Of a stretch of DNA of 64,000 bases, positions 7,900 to 15,872 are shown piece after piece. The notes beneath the pieces are model-generated. The model did not search any database and was not told the DNA's origin. It saw only the letters and a list, made by a program, of their open reading frames with translations. Origin of the DNA: Candidatus Microthrix subdominans (GTDB taxonomy: Bacteria > Actinomycetota > Acidimicrobiia > Acidimicrobiales > Microtrichaceae); contig JADJZA010000002.1 of the NCBI GenBank assembly GCA_016719385.1, positions 62,001-126,000 on the forward strand, written 5' to 3'. How positions within the stretch are numbered: the first letter of the stretch is position 1; each line of letters starts with the position of its first letter. Both the position numbers and the translations under genes were made by a program.

Positions 7900-9108
7900 T
7901 CAGCGGCTGAAGATCTTGCGGTACCAGGCCTTGGGGCCGAAACTCTCGGGCAGGGCCAAGGCGCCGATCTTGCGGACGACCGTGCCGAACTGTTGGACCA
8001 GGCCGCCGCTGTTGTACTCCAGTCCAAACTCCTCGCACAGTTCCTGCACCCGGGGCGCCATCTCGGCGTAGCGACGGGCGGGGATGTCTGGGAACGCGTG
8101 ATGCTCGATCTGGTGGCTGAGGTTGCCGGTCATCAGATGGAACAACTGGTTGCCGTCGATGTTTGCCGACCCGAGGATCTGCCGGGCATACCAGTCGCCC
8201 CGGGTTTCGCCCTCGATGATGTCCTCGGGAAACTGCTCGACCCCGTCGGGGAAGTGTCCGCAGAAGATGATCACGAACGTCCACAGGTTGCGCATCAGGT
8301 TGGCGGTGAGGTTGGCGCCGGCCACCGGCAGGAACCCGGGGCCGGTGAGCGCCGGGAACAGCACGTAGTCCTTCAGCGCCTGCTTACCCGACTTCCGGCC
8401 GATCTCTGCGAGGAGCGGCTTCACGTCATCAAACGAGCGTCGGCCCCGCTGGATTTCCTCGATGTGGATCTCGTGGAGGGCGATGCCGTGATCGAAGTTG
8501 ATCGCCATCAGCGTGGCGAGCACAGGGTTGAGCAGGAACACCGGCTTCCACGGGTGATCCTCGGACATGCGCAACGTGCCGTAGCCGACATCGCGATCGC
8601 GGCCGATGACGTTGGTCCAGGTGTGATGCTCCTCGTTGTGGGAGTGCTTCCAATGCTCGGACACCGACGGGTGATCCCACTCCCACACCCGGGAGTTGAT
8701 CTCATCGTCACGCATCCAGTCGTACTGGCCGTGCATGATGTTGTGGCCAATCTCCATGTTGTCGAGGATCTTGGCCAGGCCCAGCGACACGGCGCCCGCC
8801 ACCCACAGCGGCGGCAGGAACCAGCCGAACAGCGCCAAACGGCCACCGACCTCCAGCTTGCGTTGGGCGGCGATCACCCGGCGGATGTAGTTGGCATCGA
8901 CGGCGCCCAGGTCGGCACGGATCTGCTCGCGCAGTTCGTCCATGGCGGCGCCGAAGGCTTCGGACTGCTCCAGCGTGAGGCCGCCGGCCCGGGGGGTGGG
9001 CTTGGTGTCGGGTTCGTCGGTGCTGCGCTCGATGGCCGTATTGTCGGCATCGGTGCGCCGAGCCGGGATGGTTTGGGTGGAGAGGGGGCGGGAGATGGTT
9101 GCGGTCAT
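7900..9108 (-). CDS. Membrane fatty acid (acyl-CoA) desaturase
   Basis: 402 residues from ATG 9108. Membrane di-iron desaturase with the three histidine boxes: HNIMH (122-126), HSHNEEHH (155-162) and QIEHH (333-337). Hydrophobic segments lie around residues 90-115 and 190-215. It should insert a double bond into an acyl-CoA or phospholipid chain. The gene is 59 bp downstream of a ferredoxin-reductase gene on the same strand, as in the DesA3-oxidoreductase pair of mycobacteria, and both are divergent from a FabR/DesT-like regulator, which points to unsaturated fatty acid control. Confidence 0.93.
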   Translation of the reverse strand: MTATISRPLSTQTIPARRTDADNTAIERSTDEPDTKPTPRAGGLTLEQSEAFGAAMDELREQIRADLGAVDANYIRRVIAAQRKLEVGGRLALFGWFLPPLWVAGAVSLGLAKILDNMEIGHNIMHGQYDWMRDDEINSRVWEWDHPSVSEHWKHSHNEEHHTWTNVIGRDRDVGYGTLRMSEDHPWKPVFLLNPVLATLMAINFDHGIALHEIHIEEIQRGRRSFDDVKPLLAEIGRKSGKQALKDYVLFPALTGPGFLPVAGANLTANLMRNLWTFVIIFCGHFPDGVEQFPEDIIEGETRGDWYARQILGSANIDGNQLFHLMTGNLSHQIEHHAFPDIPARRYAEMAPRVQELCEEFGLEYNSGGLVQQFGTVVRKIGALALPESFGPKAWYRKIFSR

Positions 9109-9167
9109 GTGGTTCCGATCGTGAGGTGCGGTGGAGGGGGTCTGGCGTGGGGGTGGAGCCGGTGGGG

Positions 9168-10256
9168 TTACAGGGCGATCTCGACGTCGCCGGCGGCGAC
9201 TGAGACACATACCTGCACGTGGGTGCCGGGGTCGGAGGTGAGCTCACCGGTGCGCACGTCGCGCACGCATCCGGACTCGAGGGGCACGACGCAGGTGTGG
9301 CAGATGCCCATGCGGCAGCCGGAGGCGGGGGAGAGGCCGGCGGCCTCGGCGCCGTCGAGCAGGGTGGTCGAGCCGTCGAGCACGGTGTCGCCGCCGGAGC
9401 TGGTGAAGCTCACCCGGCCGCCTTCGCCACCGGCGGCAGCGGGGCGCGCCTTGGGAACGAAGCGTTCGATGTTGAGGCGGTCGGCGACGCCGGCCGAGCC
9501 GAACGCAGTCTCGACGTCGTCCAGCATCGGCGCGGGGCCACAGGCCCATGCGGTGCGGCTGCGCCAGTCCGGGCACTCCCGGTCGAGGCGTTCGACGGTG
9601 AGGGCCAGCTCGGGCGGCGGCGCACCAGCGCCGGTGTGGGCGACGTTCACGGTGAGGCCCGGGGTGCGCTTGTCCAGCTCGGCCAGTTCGGCGGCGAAGA
9701 TGGTCTCCGAGGCGTCGGGTGCGTGGTGCAACAGCACGACGTCGTGGCACTCCTCCGCGCCGACCAGCGTGCGGATCATCCCCATGGCGGGGGTGATGCC
9801 CGAGCCGCCGGTGATGAACAGCATGGGGTTGGTGCGGTCGGCGGGCAGGTGAAAGTCGCCGGAGGGCTGCTCCAGAGTGAGGTAGTCGCCCGGCTCGGTG
9901 CCGTAGACGAGGTGGTTGGACACCAGCCCCTCGGGCATCGCCGACACCGTGATCGAGATGAGGCCTTCCGAACGCTCCGGGTTGGAGGTGAGCGAATAGC
10001 AGCGCCGGTGGCGCACGCCGTCGATCTCGACGCCGACCGTCACCCACTGGCCGGCCTCGTAGCCTCCGAAGCCGCGGCCGGGATAGATGGTGATCGTGGC
10101 GCTGCGGTGGGTCTCGGGGGTGACCGACACCACCCGGCCCTTCAACGAGGTGGATGACCACAGCGGGTCGAGCAGCCCCAGGTAGGCATCAACCGGCAGC
10201 GGGCTCGACAGGGCGTCGGCAACCCGGCGGAGGACGGGGCGGGTTTGAGTGAACAT
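9168..10256 (-). CDS. Ferredoxin reductase-like electron donor for the desaturase
   Basis: 362 residues. The order is an FAD-binding barrel (RCYSLTSNP flavin motif), an NAD(P)-binding domain (FITGGSGITPAMGM) and a C-terminal plant-type 2Fe-2S domain with cysteines in SGCRMGICHTC plus a later GCV. It passes electrons from NAD(P)H to the membrane desaturase encoded next in the operon. The gene starts at ATG 10256, right at the predicted transcription start. It resembles mycobacterial Rv3230c in layout; that comparison is from memory of the family. Confidence 0.92.
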   Translation of the reverse strand: MFTQTRPVLRRVADALSSPLPVDAYLGLLDPLWSSTSLKGRVVSVTPETHRSATITIYPGRGFGGYEAGQWVTVGVEIDGVRHRRCYSLTSNPERSEGLISITVSAMPEGLVSNHLVYGTEPGDYLTLEQPSGDFHLPADRTNPMLFITGGSGITPAMGMIRTLVGAEECHDVVLLHHAPDASETIFAAELAELDKRTPGLTVNVAHTGAGAPPPELALTVERLDRECPDWRSRTAWACGPAPMLDDVETAFGSAGVADRLNIERFVPKARPAAAGGEGGRVSFTSSGGDTVLDGSTTLLDGAEAAGLSPASGCRMGICHTCVVPLESGCVRDVRTGELTSDPGTHVQVCVSVAAGDVEIAL

Positions 10257-10262
10257 GTGTGC

Positions 10263-10291
10263 ACTGTAACGGTGTTTGAGGTTTCAGTCAA
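10263..10291 (-). promoter_or_regulatory. Desaturase operon promoter (leaderless)
   Basis: On the minus strand TTGACT (10291-10286) is followed by exactly 17 bases and TACAGT (10268-10263), then 6 bases to the ATG at 10256. This is a near-consensus sigma-70 promoter that makes a leaderless mRNA. Confidence 0.75.
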
Positions 10292-10307
10292 CAGGTGTTC
10301 ACTGAAA
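10282..10307. promoter_or_regulatory. Near-perfect 26-bp operator for the TetR regulator
   Basis: TTTCAGT and ACTGAAA form the outer arms, AACA and TGTT the inner arms; only three base pairs break the symmetry. The site overlaps the -35 box of the desaturase operon, so a bound repressor would block it. The arrangement resembles FabR/DesT-type sites that control unsaturated fatty acid genes. Confidence 0.75.
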
Positions 10308-10363
10308 AGTTGCTCAGCTCCGATCGGCGCCTGCGTTGGGCCGCGACCGCTACCGTTCACGTC

Positions 10364-10396
10364 GTGACCCTTCCCAACCCTTCACCCGCACGATGA
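10364..10396 (+). other. Possible leaderless 10-codon upstream ORF
   Basis: GTG 10364 opens a 10-codon frame (VTLPNPSPAR) whose TGA overlaps the ATG of the TetR gene (ATGA). TACCGT at 10351-10356 ends 7 bases before the GTG. Translation of this peptide could carry ribosomes into the regulator gene. Confidence 0.4.
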
Positions 10397-11367
10397 GCTC
10401 CCGGCGGGGCGGGTCGGCGGCCGCCGGCGAGGTCGACGGTGCCGATTCTGCCGACGGTCAGCCTTCGGGTGATGCGGATCCGGCGAAGACGCCCGATCGG
10501 AAGGCGTCGGCGCCCGCCAAGCGTGCGGGGTCCGGTGCCCCTGCCAAGCGGCGCTCGCCGGCAAAGGCGCCGAGCGGCACCCGGGCACCCAGCCGATCGG
10601 CCAAGGCAGCATCTACCGCCAAGCGGCCGTCCAAGCCTCGCTCGGGCGAGGCGGCCACCGGCAGCCGAAGCGAGCAGAAGGAGCGCACCCGCCGCTCGCT
10701 CCTGGACGCCGCCCTGGAGCGCCTGGCCGGTGATCAGTCGTTCACCGACATCAGCATTCGTGAGATCACCGGCGACGCCGGAGTTGTGCCCGCCACCTTC
10801 TACCGCCACTTCGCCGACATGGGCGAGGTGGGGCTGGTGCTCGTCGACGAGAGCTTCTCCGAGCTGCGCCAAGTGATGCGGGCCATCCGCGCCCAACCGG
10901 TGTCGACCGCCGAGCTGGTCGAGAACTCGGTGGTCACCTTCCTCGGATACGCACGCGAACACCCCAAACACTTCCGCTTCATCGCCAAGGAGCGCTTCGG
11001 CGGCTCCAGCGCTCTGCGCATGGCGTTGGGGCGCGAGATCCAGCTGTGGATCAGCGAGCTGGCCACCGATCTGGCCCGCTTCCACCAGGCTCGCGACCTG
11101 ACCACCGACGAACTCATGGCGGTGGCCTCGCTGGTGATCGGGGCGGTGTGGTCGGGCACCGAGCGGGTGGTCGACGTGCCGATCGGCCCGTCCGGCGACA
11201 TCCAGTACGAGATGATCCGGACCGAGGTCGAGCTACAGGTCAACGTGATCCTGGCGGGCGCCATCTTTTATCCGGCCTACCGCGAGGGGTCGTTCTCGAT
11301 GTCGGCGGCGCGCATGGTGGCCAACGTGCGCAGGGAACTGGAGAAATCCAAGAAGAAGTCCAAGTGA
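10393..11367 (+). CDS. TetR-family regulator, FabR/DesT-like
   Basis: 324 residues from ATG 10393. The first ~95 residues are a Lys/Ala/Pro/Ser-rich disordered extension. The TetR helix-turn-helix follows (TDISIREITGDAG, TFYRHFADMGEVGL, ~118-148). YRHFxDMxEvGLxLVDE is characteristic of FabR/DesT regulators that sense the balance of saturated and unsaturated acyl-CoAs. It is divergent from the desaturase/reductase operon, whose promoter carries the palindromic operator. A basic tail (KSKKKSK) ends the protein, and its stop codon is part of a 15-bp tandem repeat. Confidence 0.88.
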   Translation: MSSRRGGSAAAGEVDGADSADGQPSGDADPAKTPDRKASAPAKRAGSGAPAKRRSPAKAPSGTRAPSRSAKAASTAKRPSKPRSGEAATGSRSEQKERTRRSLLDAALERLAGDQSFTDISIREITGDAGVVPATFYRHFADMGEVGLVLVDESFSELRQVMRAIRAQPVSTAELVENSVVTFLGYAREHPKHFRFIAKERFGGSSALRMALGREIQLWISELATDLARFHQARDLTTDELMAVASLVIGAVWSGTERVVDVPIGPSGDIQYEMIRTEVELQVNVILAGAIFYPAYREGSFSMSAARMVANVRRELEKSKKKSK

Positions 11368-11408
11368 GCACAGCCCTAGTGAGCACAGCCCTAGTGAGCA
11401 CAGGCCTA
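11364..11408 (+). repeat. Three 15-bp repeats including the TetR stop codon
   Basis: GTGAGCACAGCCCTA is repeated at 11364, 11379 and 11394 (the last with one change). The TGA stop recurs in phase in each copy. Confidence 0.9.
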
Positions 11409-11470
11409 GTGCGGCCGCTGGGAGCGAGCGCTGCGCAGGTGCGACCTGCGGCCCGAACCGGAGCGTCGCC

Positions 11471-12301
11471 GTGCTGTTGACCATCGACGTCGGTAACACC
11501 CAGACGATGGTCGGCCTGTACCGGGAGGCCGTGCCCGTCGGTGGGGACGGCTCGCCCGGCTTGCCCAGCAGCGGCGCAGACGACAGCGACCTGGTCGACC
11601 ATTGGCGTATCTCCACCGAGGCGGATCGCACCAGCGACGAGCTGGCGATGGTGCTGCGACAACTGCTCGAGTCGGCCGAGGATCACCTGGACGCCGACGT
11701 CGAACTGCATGGCATCGCCATCAGCTCTGGGGTGCCCTTTGTAACCGCCGAGCTGCGCCAGATGTGCGAGCACCGCTTTGGCATCGAGCCGGTGGTGGTC
11801 GGACCCGGCGTGAAGACCGGCCTGCCGATCCGCTACGACAACCCGACCGAGGTGGGTGCCGACCGGGTGGCCAACGCCGTCGGTGCGCTCGACCGCTACG
11901 GCGGGCCGACCGTGGTGGTCGACTTCGGCACCGCCACCACCTTCGACGTGATCTCGGCCGACGGCGCTTACCTGGGCGGGGCGATCATCCCCGGCGTCGA
12001 GATCAGCCTGAACGCCCTGTTCGGCCGAGCGGCAGGGCTGCGACGGGTCGAGCTGGTGCCGCCCCGATCGGTGGTGGGGCGCACCACGGTCGAGTCGATC
12101 CAGTCCGGCGTTTTGTACGGCACCGCCGCCATGGTCGACGGCATGACGCAAAGAATTGTCCAGGAGCTGGGCGGAACGGCCACCATCGTTGCCACCGGCG
12201 GGCTGGCCGACGTCATCGCCCCGCACGCCAACACCCTCGACCACCTCGACCCGTGGATCACACTCCACGGGCTGCGCCTCATCTGGGAGAAGAACCAGTG
12301 A
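11471..12301 (+). CDS. coaX: Type III pantothenate kinase
   Basis: 276 residues from GTG 11471, preceded by GGAG at 11460-11463. It phosphorylates pantothenate in the first step of CoA synthesis. ASKHA-fold motifs: DVGNTQTMVGLY (phosphate 1), GADRVANAVGA, DFGTATTFDVI (phosphate 2) and GGAIIPGVEIS. A ~14-residue insertion follows the first motif. Its stop overlaps the lysS GTG by 4 bases; coaX-lysS pairing is common in Actinobacteria, and panC of the same pathway is at the window start. Confidence 0.94.
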   Translation: MLLTIDVGNTQTMVGLYREAVPVGGDGSPGLPSSGADDSDLVDHWRISTEADRTSDELAMVLRQLLESAEDHLDADVELHGIAISSGVPFVTAELRQMCEHRFGIEPVVVGPGVKTGLPIRYDNPTEVGADRVANAVGALDRYGGPTVVVDFGTATTFDVISADGAYLGGAIIPGVEISLNALFGRAAGLRRVELVPPRSVVGRTTVESIQSGVLYGTAAMVDGMTQRIVQELGGTATIVATGGLADVIAPHANTLDHLDPWITLHGLRLIWEKNQ

Positions 12302-13878
12302 CCGACCCAAACTCCGACCCTCCAACGCCCGACTCGCCCACGGCCGAGGCAGCTGGGTCCGACCCAGCTGCCACCGAGGCGTCTGTCACCGAGGCGACCG
12401 AGAACGCCGAGGCGAGCGGGCGGCTGGCTCAGCCGTACTCCTTCGAGGGGGTCACCCCGTCCGAGGACGTTCGGGCCCGCTGGGGCGACTTGGAGCCCGG
12501 CACCGAAACCGGCGAGACGATCACCGTGGCCGGCCGGCTGATGCTGCGCCGCATCCAGGGAAAGCTGGGCTTCGGCACGCTGGCCGACGGCACGGGTCGC
12601 GTCCAGCTGTTTGCCCCCAAGGCGTCGACGCCGGACTTCGATGCGTTCGCCGGCCTGTCGCTGGGCGACTGGATCGGCGTGACCGGCGAGGTGATGACCA
12701 CCCGCCGCGGCGAGCTGTCGGTGAAGGTGGACGACTGGGTGCGCCTGGCCGAGGCCCGCCGCCCCTTTCCCGACAAGTGGCACGGCCTAGCTGACACCGA
12801 CACCCGCTACCGGCAGCGCTACGTCGACCTGTGGACCACCGAGGAGGCCCGTGATGCGCTGGTGTTGCGCAGCCGGGCGGTGTCGCTGATCCGCCGCTTC
12901 TTCGAGGATCGCAACTACCTCGAGGTCGAGACCCCCATGCTGCACAGCCAGCCCGGCGGCGCGCTGGCCACCCCGTTCGAGACCCACCACGAGGCGCTCG
13001 ACCTGCCGCTGTACCTGCGCATCGCCCCCGAGCTGTACCTGAAGCGGCTGGTCGTCGGCGGCATGGAGCGGGTGTTCGAGATCGGCCGGGTGTTCCGCAA
13101 CGAGGGCATCTCCACCCGTCACAACCCCGAGTTCACCATGCTGGAGAGCTACGAGGCCTACGGCGACTCCGACACCTACATGGAGCTGACCGAGCAGCTG
13201 GTCGCCCACCTGGCCGCCGAACTGCTGGGCACGACGACGGTGCAGAGCGGTGAGCACGAGCTCAACCTGGCCCCACCGTGGCGCCGGGCGCCGATGGACG
13301 AGCTGACGTCGGAGGCGGTCGGCGAGACGATCGGCGTCGACACACCGATCGAACGCCTGCGCCAGCTGTGCGACACCCACGACGTCCACTACGACGACGG
13401 CGATGGGCCGGGCAAGCTGTTGTTGGAGCTGTACGAGAAACTGATCGAGCACACGCTGATCCAGCCGACGTTTGTCACCGACTACCCGGTGGAGGTGTCG
13501 CCGCTCAGCCGGGCGCACCGCGACCGACCGGGCTACGTCGAGCGCTTCGAGTGCATCGTCGCCGGGCGGGAGCTGTGCAACGGCTTCGCTGAGCTGACCG
13601 ACCCGGACGAGCAGCTGGCCCGTTTCACCGAGCAGGCCGAGGCCCGAGCTGCGGGTGACCCCGAGGCGATGACGGTGGACGAGGACTACGTGCGGGCGCT
13701 CCAGTACGGGTTGCCGCCCACGGTGGGGCTCGGCATCGGCATCGATCGGCTGATCATGCTGCTGACCAACTCGTTGTCGATCCGCGACGTGGTGCTGTTT
13801 CCGACCCTGCGTCCGGAACCCTCGATCGACCTCACCATCCGCCGCGACACCCCCGAGGCGCCGGCACCCCCCGAGTAG
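12298..13878 (+). CDS. lysS: Lysyl-tRNA synthetase (class II)
   Basis: 526 residues from GTG 12298. An Ala/Thr/Glu-rich extension of ~45 residues precedes the OB-fold anticodon domain (TITVAGRLMLRRIQGKLGFG). The catalytic core shows motif 1 (FFEDRNYLEVETPML), motif 2 (RVFRNEGISTRHNPEFTMLE) and motif 3 (GIGIDRLIMLLT). It charges tRNA-Lys in the cytoplasm. The start is fixed by the 4-base overlap with coaX. Two related palindromes lie beyond the stop. Confidence 0.96.
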   Translation: MTDPNSDPPTPDSPTAEAAGSDPAATEASVTEATENAEASGRLAQPYSFEGVTPSEDVRARWGDLEPGTETGETITVAGRLMLRRIQGKLGFGTLADGTGRVQLFAPKASTPDFDAFAGLSLGDWIGVTGEVMTTRRGELSVKVDDWVRLAEARRPFPDKWHGLADTDTRYRQRYVDLWTTEEARDALVLRSRAVSLIRRFFEDRNYLEVETPMLHSQPGGALATPFETHHEALDLPLYLRIAPELYLKRLVVGGMERVFEIGRVFRNEGISTRHNPEFTMLESYEAYGDSDTYMELTEQLVAHLAAELLGTTTVQSGEHELNLAPPWRRAPMDELTSEAVGETIGVDTPIERLRQLCDTHDVHYDDGDGPGKLLLELYEKLIEHTLIQPTFVTDYPVEVSPLSRAHRDRPGYVERFECIVAGRELCNGFAELTDPDEQLARFTEQAEARAAGDPEAMTVDEDYVRALQYGLPPTVGLGIGIDRLIMLLTNSLSIRDVVLFPTLRPEPSIDLTIRRDTPEAPAPPE

Positions 13879-13958
13879 CGCCCATCCGGCGCGACACCCT
13901 CACAGCTCACCCCACCGCGAGCCCACGCCCCACCCCCCACGCCCACCTTCCGGAAGTC

Positions 13959-14060
13959 GGGAGTGGAAACGACCGCCAGACGGTCGAGCCCACTCCCCAG
14001 TTCGGGGTGGGTCTGGTACTCGGGAGCTGAAATGACCGCCTGACGGTCGTTTCAGCTCCC
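13959..14060. repeat. Two related intergenic palindromes after lysS
   Basis: GGGAGTGG...CCACTCCC (13959-13997) and GGGAGCTGAAA...TTTCAGCTCCC (14022-14060) both enclose GACCGCC(A/T)GACGGTC. Between them is CCACTCCCCAGTTCGGGG. A diverged relative sits at 55473-55504. They fill the gap between convergent genes and may act as bidirectional terminators or as a repeat family. Confidence 0.8.
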
Positions 14061-14123
14061 CAGTATGGGGTGGTGCCCAAGTTTTGGGCTTGCGGATGGC
14101 TGTTAAGGGCGGCTGGTGGGCGG

Positions 14124-14828
14124 CTATCCGTCGAAGAGGGAGTAGTTCACCTCGGATACTTCGCAGCTGATGTCGCCCTCCGCCGTTTCGAAGGTGGTCA
14201 CCTCCCAGTTGGCGGTCTGGTCGGCGTCGATTGAGTCGGTGAACGTCGTGTCCTCGGAGATGAGGTTGCCGTCGGCGTCGGTGAACCGCACCGACACCTC
14301 GAACGCCTGGGACTCGCCCGAGGTGTTCTTAAGCGTGCCATTGGCCGTCGGGCCGGCGAATTCATCATTGCTGCATTCGGGCCCCGTCAGCTCGTAGTCC
14401 GAGGGGTCGGCCTTGCCGGTCTGGGTTTCAATCTCGTCGACCGCCCGGTTGAGGCCAAACACCAGACAACCGCCGCCGATCAACCCCAGGATGGCGAGCA
14501 CCGCAAGAACGATGAGGCCGATCTTGATGCATCCCGAGTTGTTCTTGGCGGGAGGCTGTTGCGGTGGGTAGCCACCGGGTGGCGGTTGCTGCATCGGGTA
14601 CCCGGGCTGGGGCGGTTGCTGCGGGTAGCCACCGGGTGGAGGTTGTTGCCCCGGATAGCCGGGCTGAGGCGGTTGCTGCGGGTAGCCACCGGGTGGCGGT
14701 TGTTGCCCCGGATACTCGGGCGGAGGTGGCTGCTGCGGGCCGGGAGCAGGCGGCTCCTGTCCTGGACCGGGGGGTGAGCCCTCCTGCTGGGGTTCGTCAC
14801 TTGCTGGGTTTGGCGGTTCGTTGGTCAT
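14124..14828 (-). CDS. Proline-rich single-pass membrane protein with FxLYD-like domain
   Basis: 234 residues. Residues 1-95 are Pro/Gly/Gln-rich with four PGGYP repeats (PPPGGYPQQPPQPGYP units). One membrane helix follows (IGLIVLAVLAILGLIGGG, ~103-122). The C-terminal ~110 residues look like a small beta-sandwich (GTLKNTSGESQAFEVSVRF) similar to FxLYD/DUF4352 domains, facing outside. Two cysteines in that part (PEC, ISC) may pair. Function is unknown. Tandem DNA repeats at 14559-14720 encode the proline region. Confidence 0.7.
   Translation of the reverse strand: MTNEPPNPASDEPQQEGSPPGPGQEPPAPGPQQPPPPEYPGQQPPPGGYPQQPPQPGYPGQQPPPGGYPQQPPQPGYPMQQPPPGGYPPQQPPAKNNSGCIKIGLIVLAVLAILGLIGGGCLVFGLNRAVDEIETQTGKADPSDYELTGPECSNDEFAGPTANGTLKNTSGESQAFEVSVRFTDADGNLISEDTTFTDSIDADQTANWEVTTFETAEGDISCEVSEVNYSLFDG
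14559..14720 (-). repeat. Coding tandem repeats in the proline-rich region
   Basis: Imperfect ~48-60-base units encoding PPPGGYPQQPPQPGYP recur three to four times within the gene at 14124-14828. Confidence 0.8.
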
Positions 14829-14989
14829 CGTTTGGGGCCTCCCGTTGGAGCAATGAAGTGAGATTCAATCTAGTTCGTACGTGATCAGCGGGCTGACTCC
14901 TCGGTTTCGGCTGGCCGGTGGGTGACCCCAGGCGGGTTTGGGGGATTGCCCCGATGGTCTGGGGGCTGTCGTGACCGCACGATGGGGTC

Positions 14990-15853
14990 ATGCCAGCGAT
15001 TCCCGCCTTAACCCTCGCTCTCGACCCGGCCACCGGCAACCTGTTGCCGGTCAACGCCAACGCCGTGCTGTTCGGGTCGGTGCTCACGCTGGTGGTCATC
15101 GAGCTGGTGGTCAGCATCCGGGCCGGCCGGTGGAATCGGCGGGACAGCGCCACGTCGGTCGGCGTGGGGATCGGCTACCTGGCGGTCAAGGTGGCCGCCG
15201 CAGGGTCGGCCGCCGTCGCCGGCTACATCTGGCTGTACCGTCACGTCGGCATCTTCGACTGGTCGTGGCGTAGCCCGCTCACCTGGCTGGCGTACTGGAT
15301 CATCGGCGACTTCGCCTACTACTGGATTCACCGGGCCGAGCATCGGGTGTCGGTGCTGTGGGCCTCACATCAGGTGCACCATTCGGCCGAGTCGCTGACG
15401 TTTGTGACCGCCGTGCGCATGCCCTGGACCGAGGTGTTCTACAAGCCGTTTACCGGGTTGTGGGCCCCGCTGCTGGGGTTTCCGCCGATCATGTACCCGG
15501 TGATGGGTGCCTTCAGCCTGATGGTGGGCCAGCTTCAACACACCGAGATGATCACCCGGCTGGGCTGGTTCGATCGCTGGTTCACCACCCCGTCCAACCA
15601 CCGGGTCCACCACGCCTCCAACCCGCAGTACCTGGACAAGAACTTCGGTGGGCACACCATGATCTGGGACCGGCTGTTCGGCACCTACGAGCCCGAGGTG
15701 GAGGTGCCCAGCTACGGCCTGACCACGCCGCTCGAGGATCAGCGGGTGCGCCGCGTGGCGCTGGGGGGATTCCCGCAGCTGATCCGTGCGCTGCGCAGCG
15801 CCGGGTCGCTGCGCCGAGCAGGCCGCCTGGCCCTGGCCCCGCCGACGCAGTGA
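14990..15853 (+). CDS. Sterol desaturase/FA_hydroxylase family protein
   Basis: 287 residues. Integral membrane di-iron enzyme family. Histidine clusters: DFAYYWIHRAEHR, SHQVHHSAE, and NHRVHHASNPQYLDKNFGG, with about four hydrophobic segments (TLVVIELVV, GYLAVKVAAAGSAAVAG, and two after residue 150). The pattern matches the bacterial sterol desaturase family, members of which hydroxylate or desaturate lipids. The substrate is unknown. A paralogue lies at 23848-24891; the two share the HHRVHHxxNPQYLDKN signature. Confidence 0.88.
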   Translation: MPAIPALTLALDPATGNLLPVNANAVLFGSVLTLVVIELVVSIRAGRWNRRDSATSVGVGIGYLAVKVAAAGSAAVAGYIWLYRHVGIFDWSWRSPLTWLAYWIIGDFAYYWIHRAEHRVSVLWASHQVHHSAESLTFVTAVRMPWTEVFYKPFTGLWAPLLGFPPIMYPVMGAFSLMVGQLQHTEMITRLGWFDRWFTTPSNHRVHHASNPQYLDKNFGGHTMIWDRLFGTYEPEVEVPSYGLTTPLEDQRVRRVALGGFPQLIRALRSAGSLRRAGRLALAPPTQ

Positions 15854-15872
15854 GGTGCCGGTGTCCGGTCGG

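Noticed and set aside
7603..9852. A long plus-strand frame across the desaturase and reductase genes
   Set aside because: Both genes on the minus strand have full catalytic motifs; this frame has none.
11364..11408. CRISPR-like short repeats
   Set aside because: Repeats are directly adjacent with no spacers; same for bcp and mocA repeats. No CRISPR array or cas gene is in the window.
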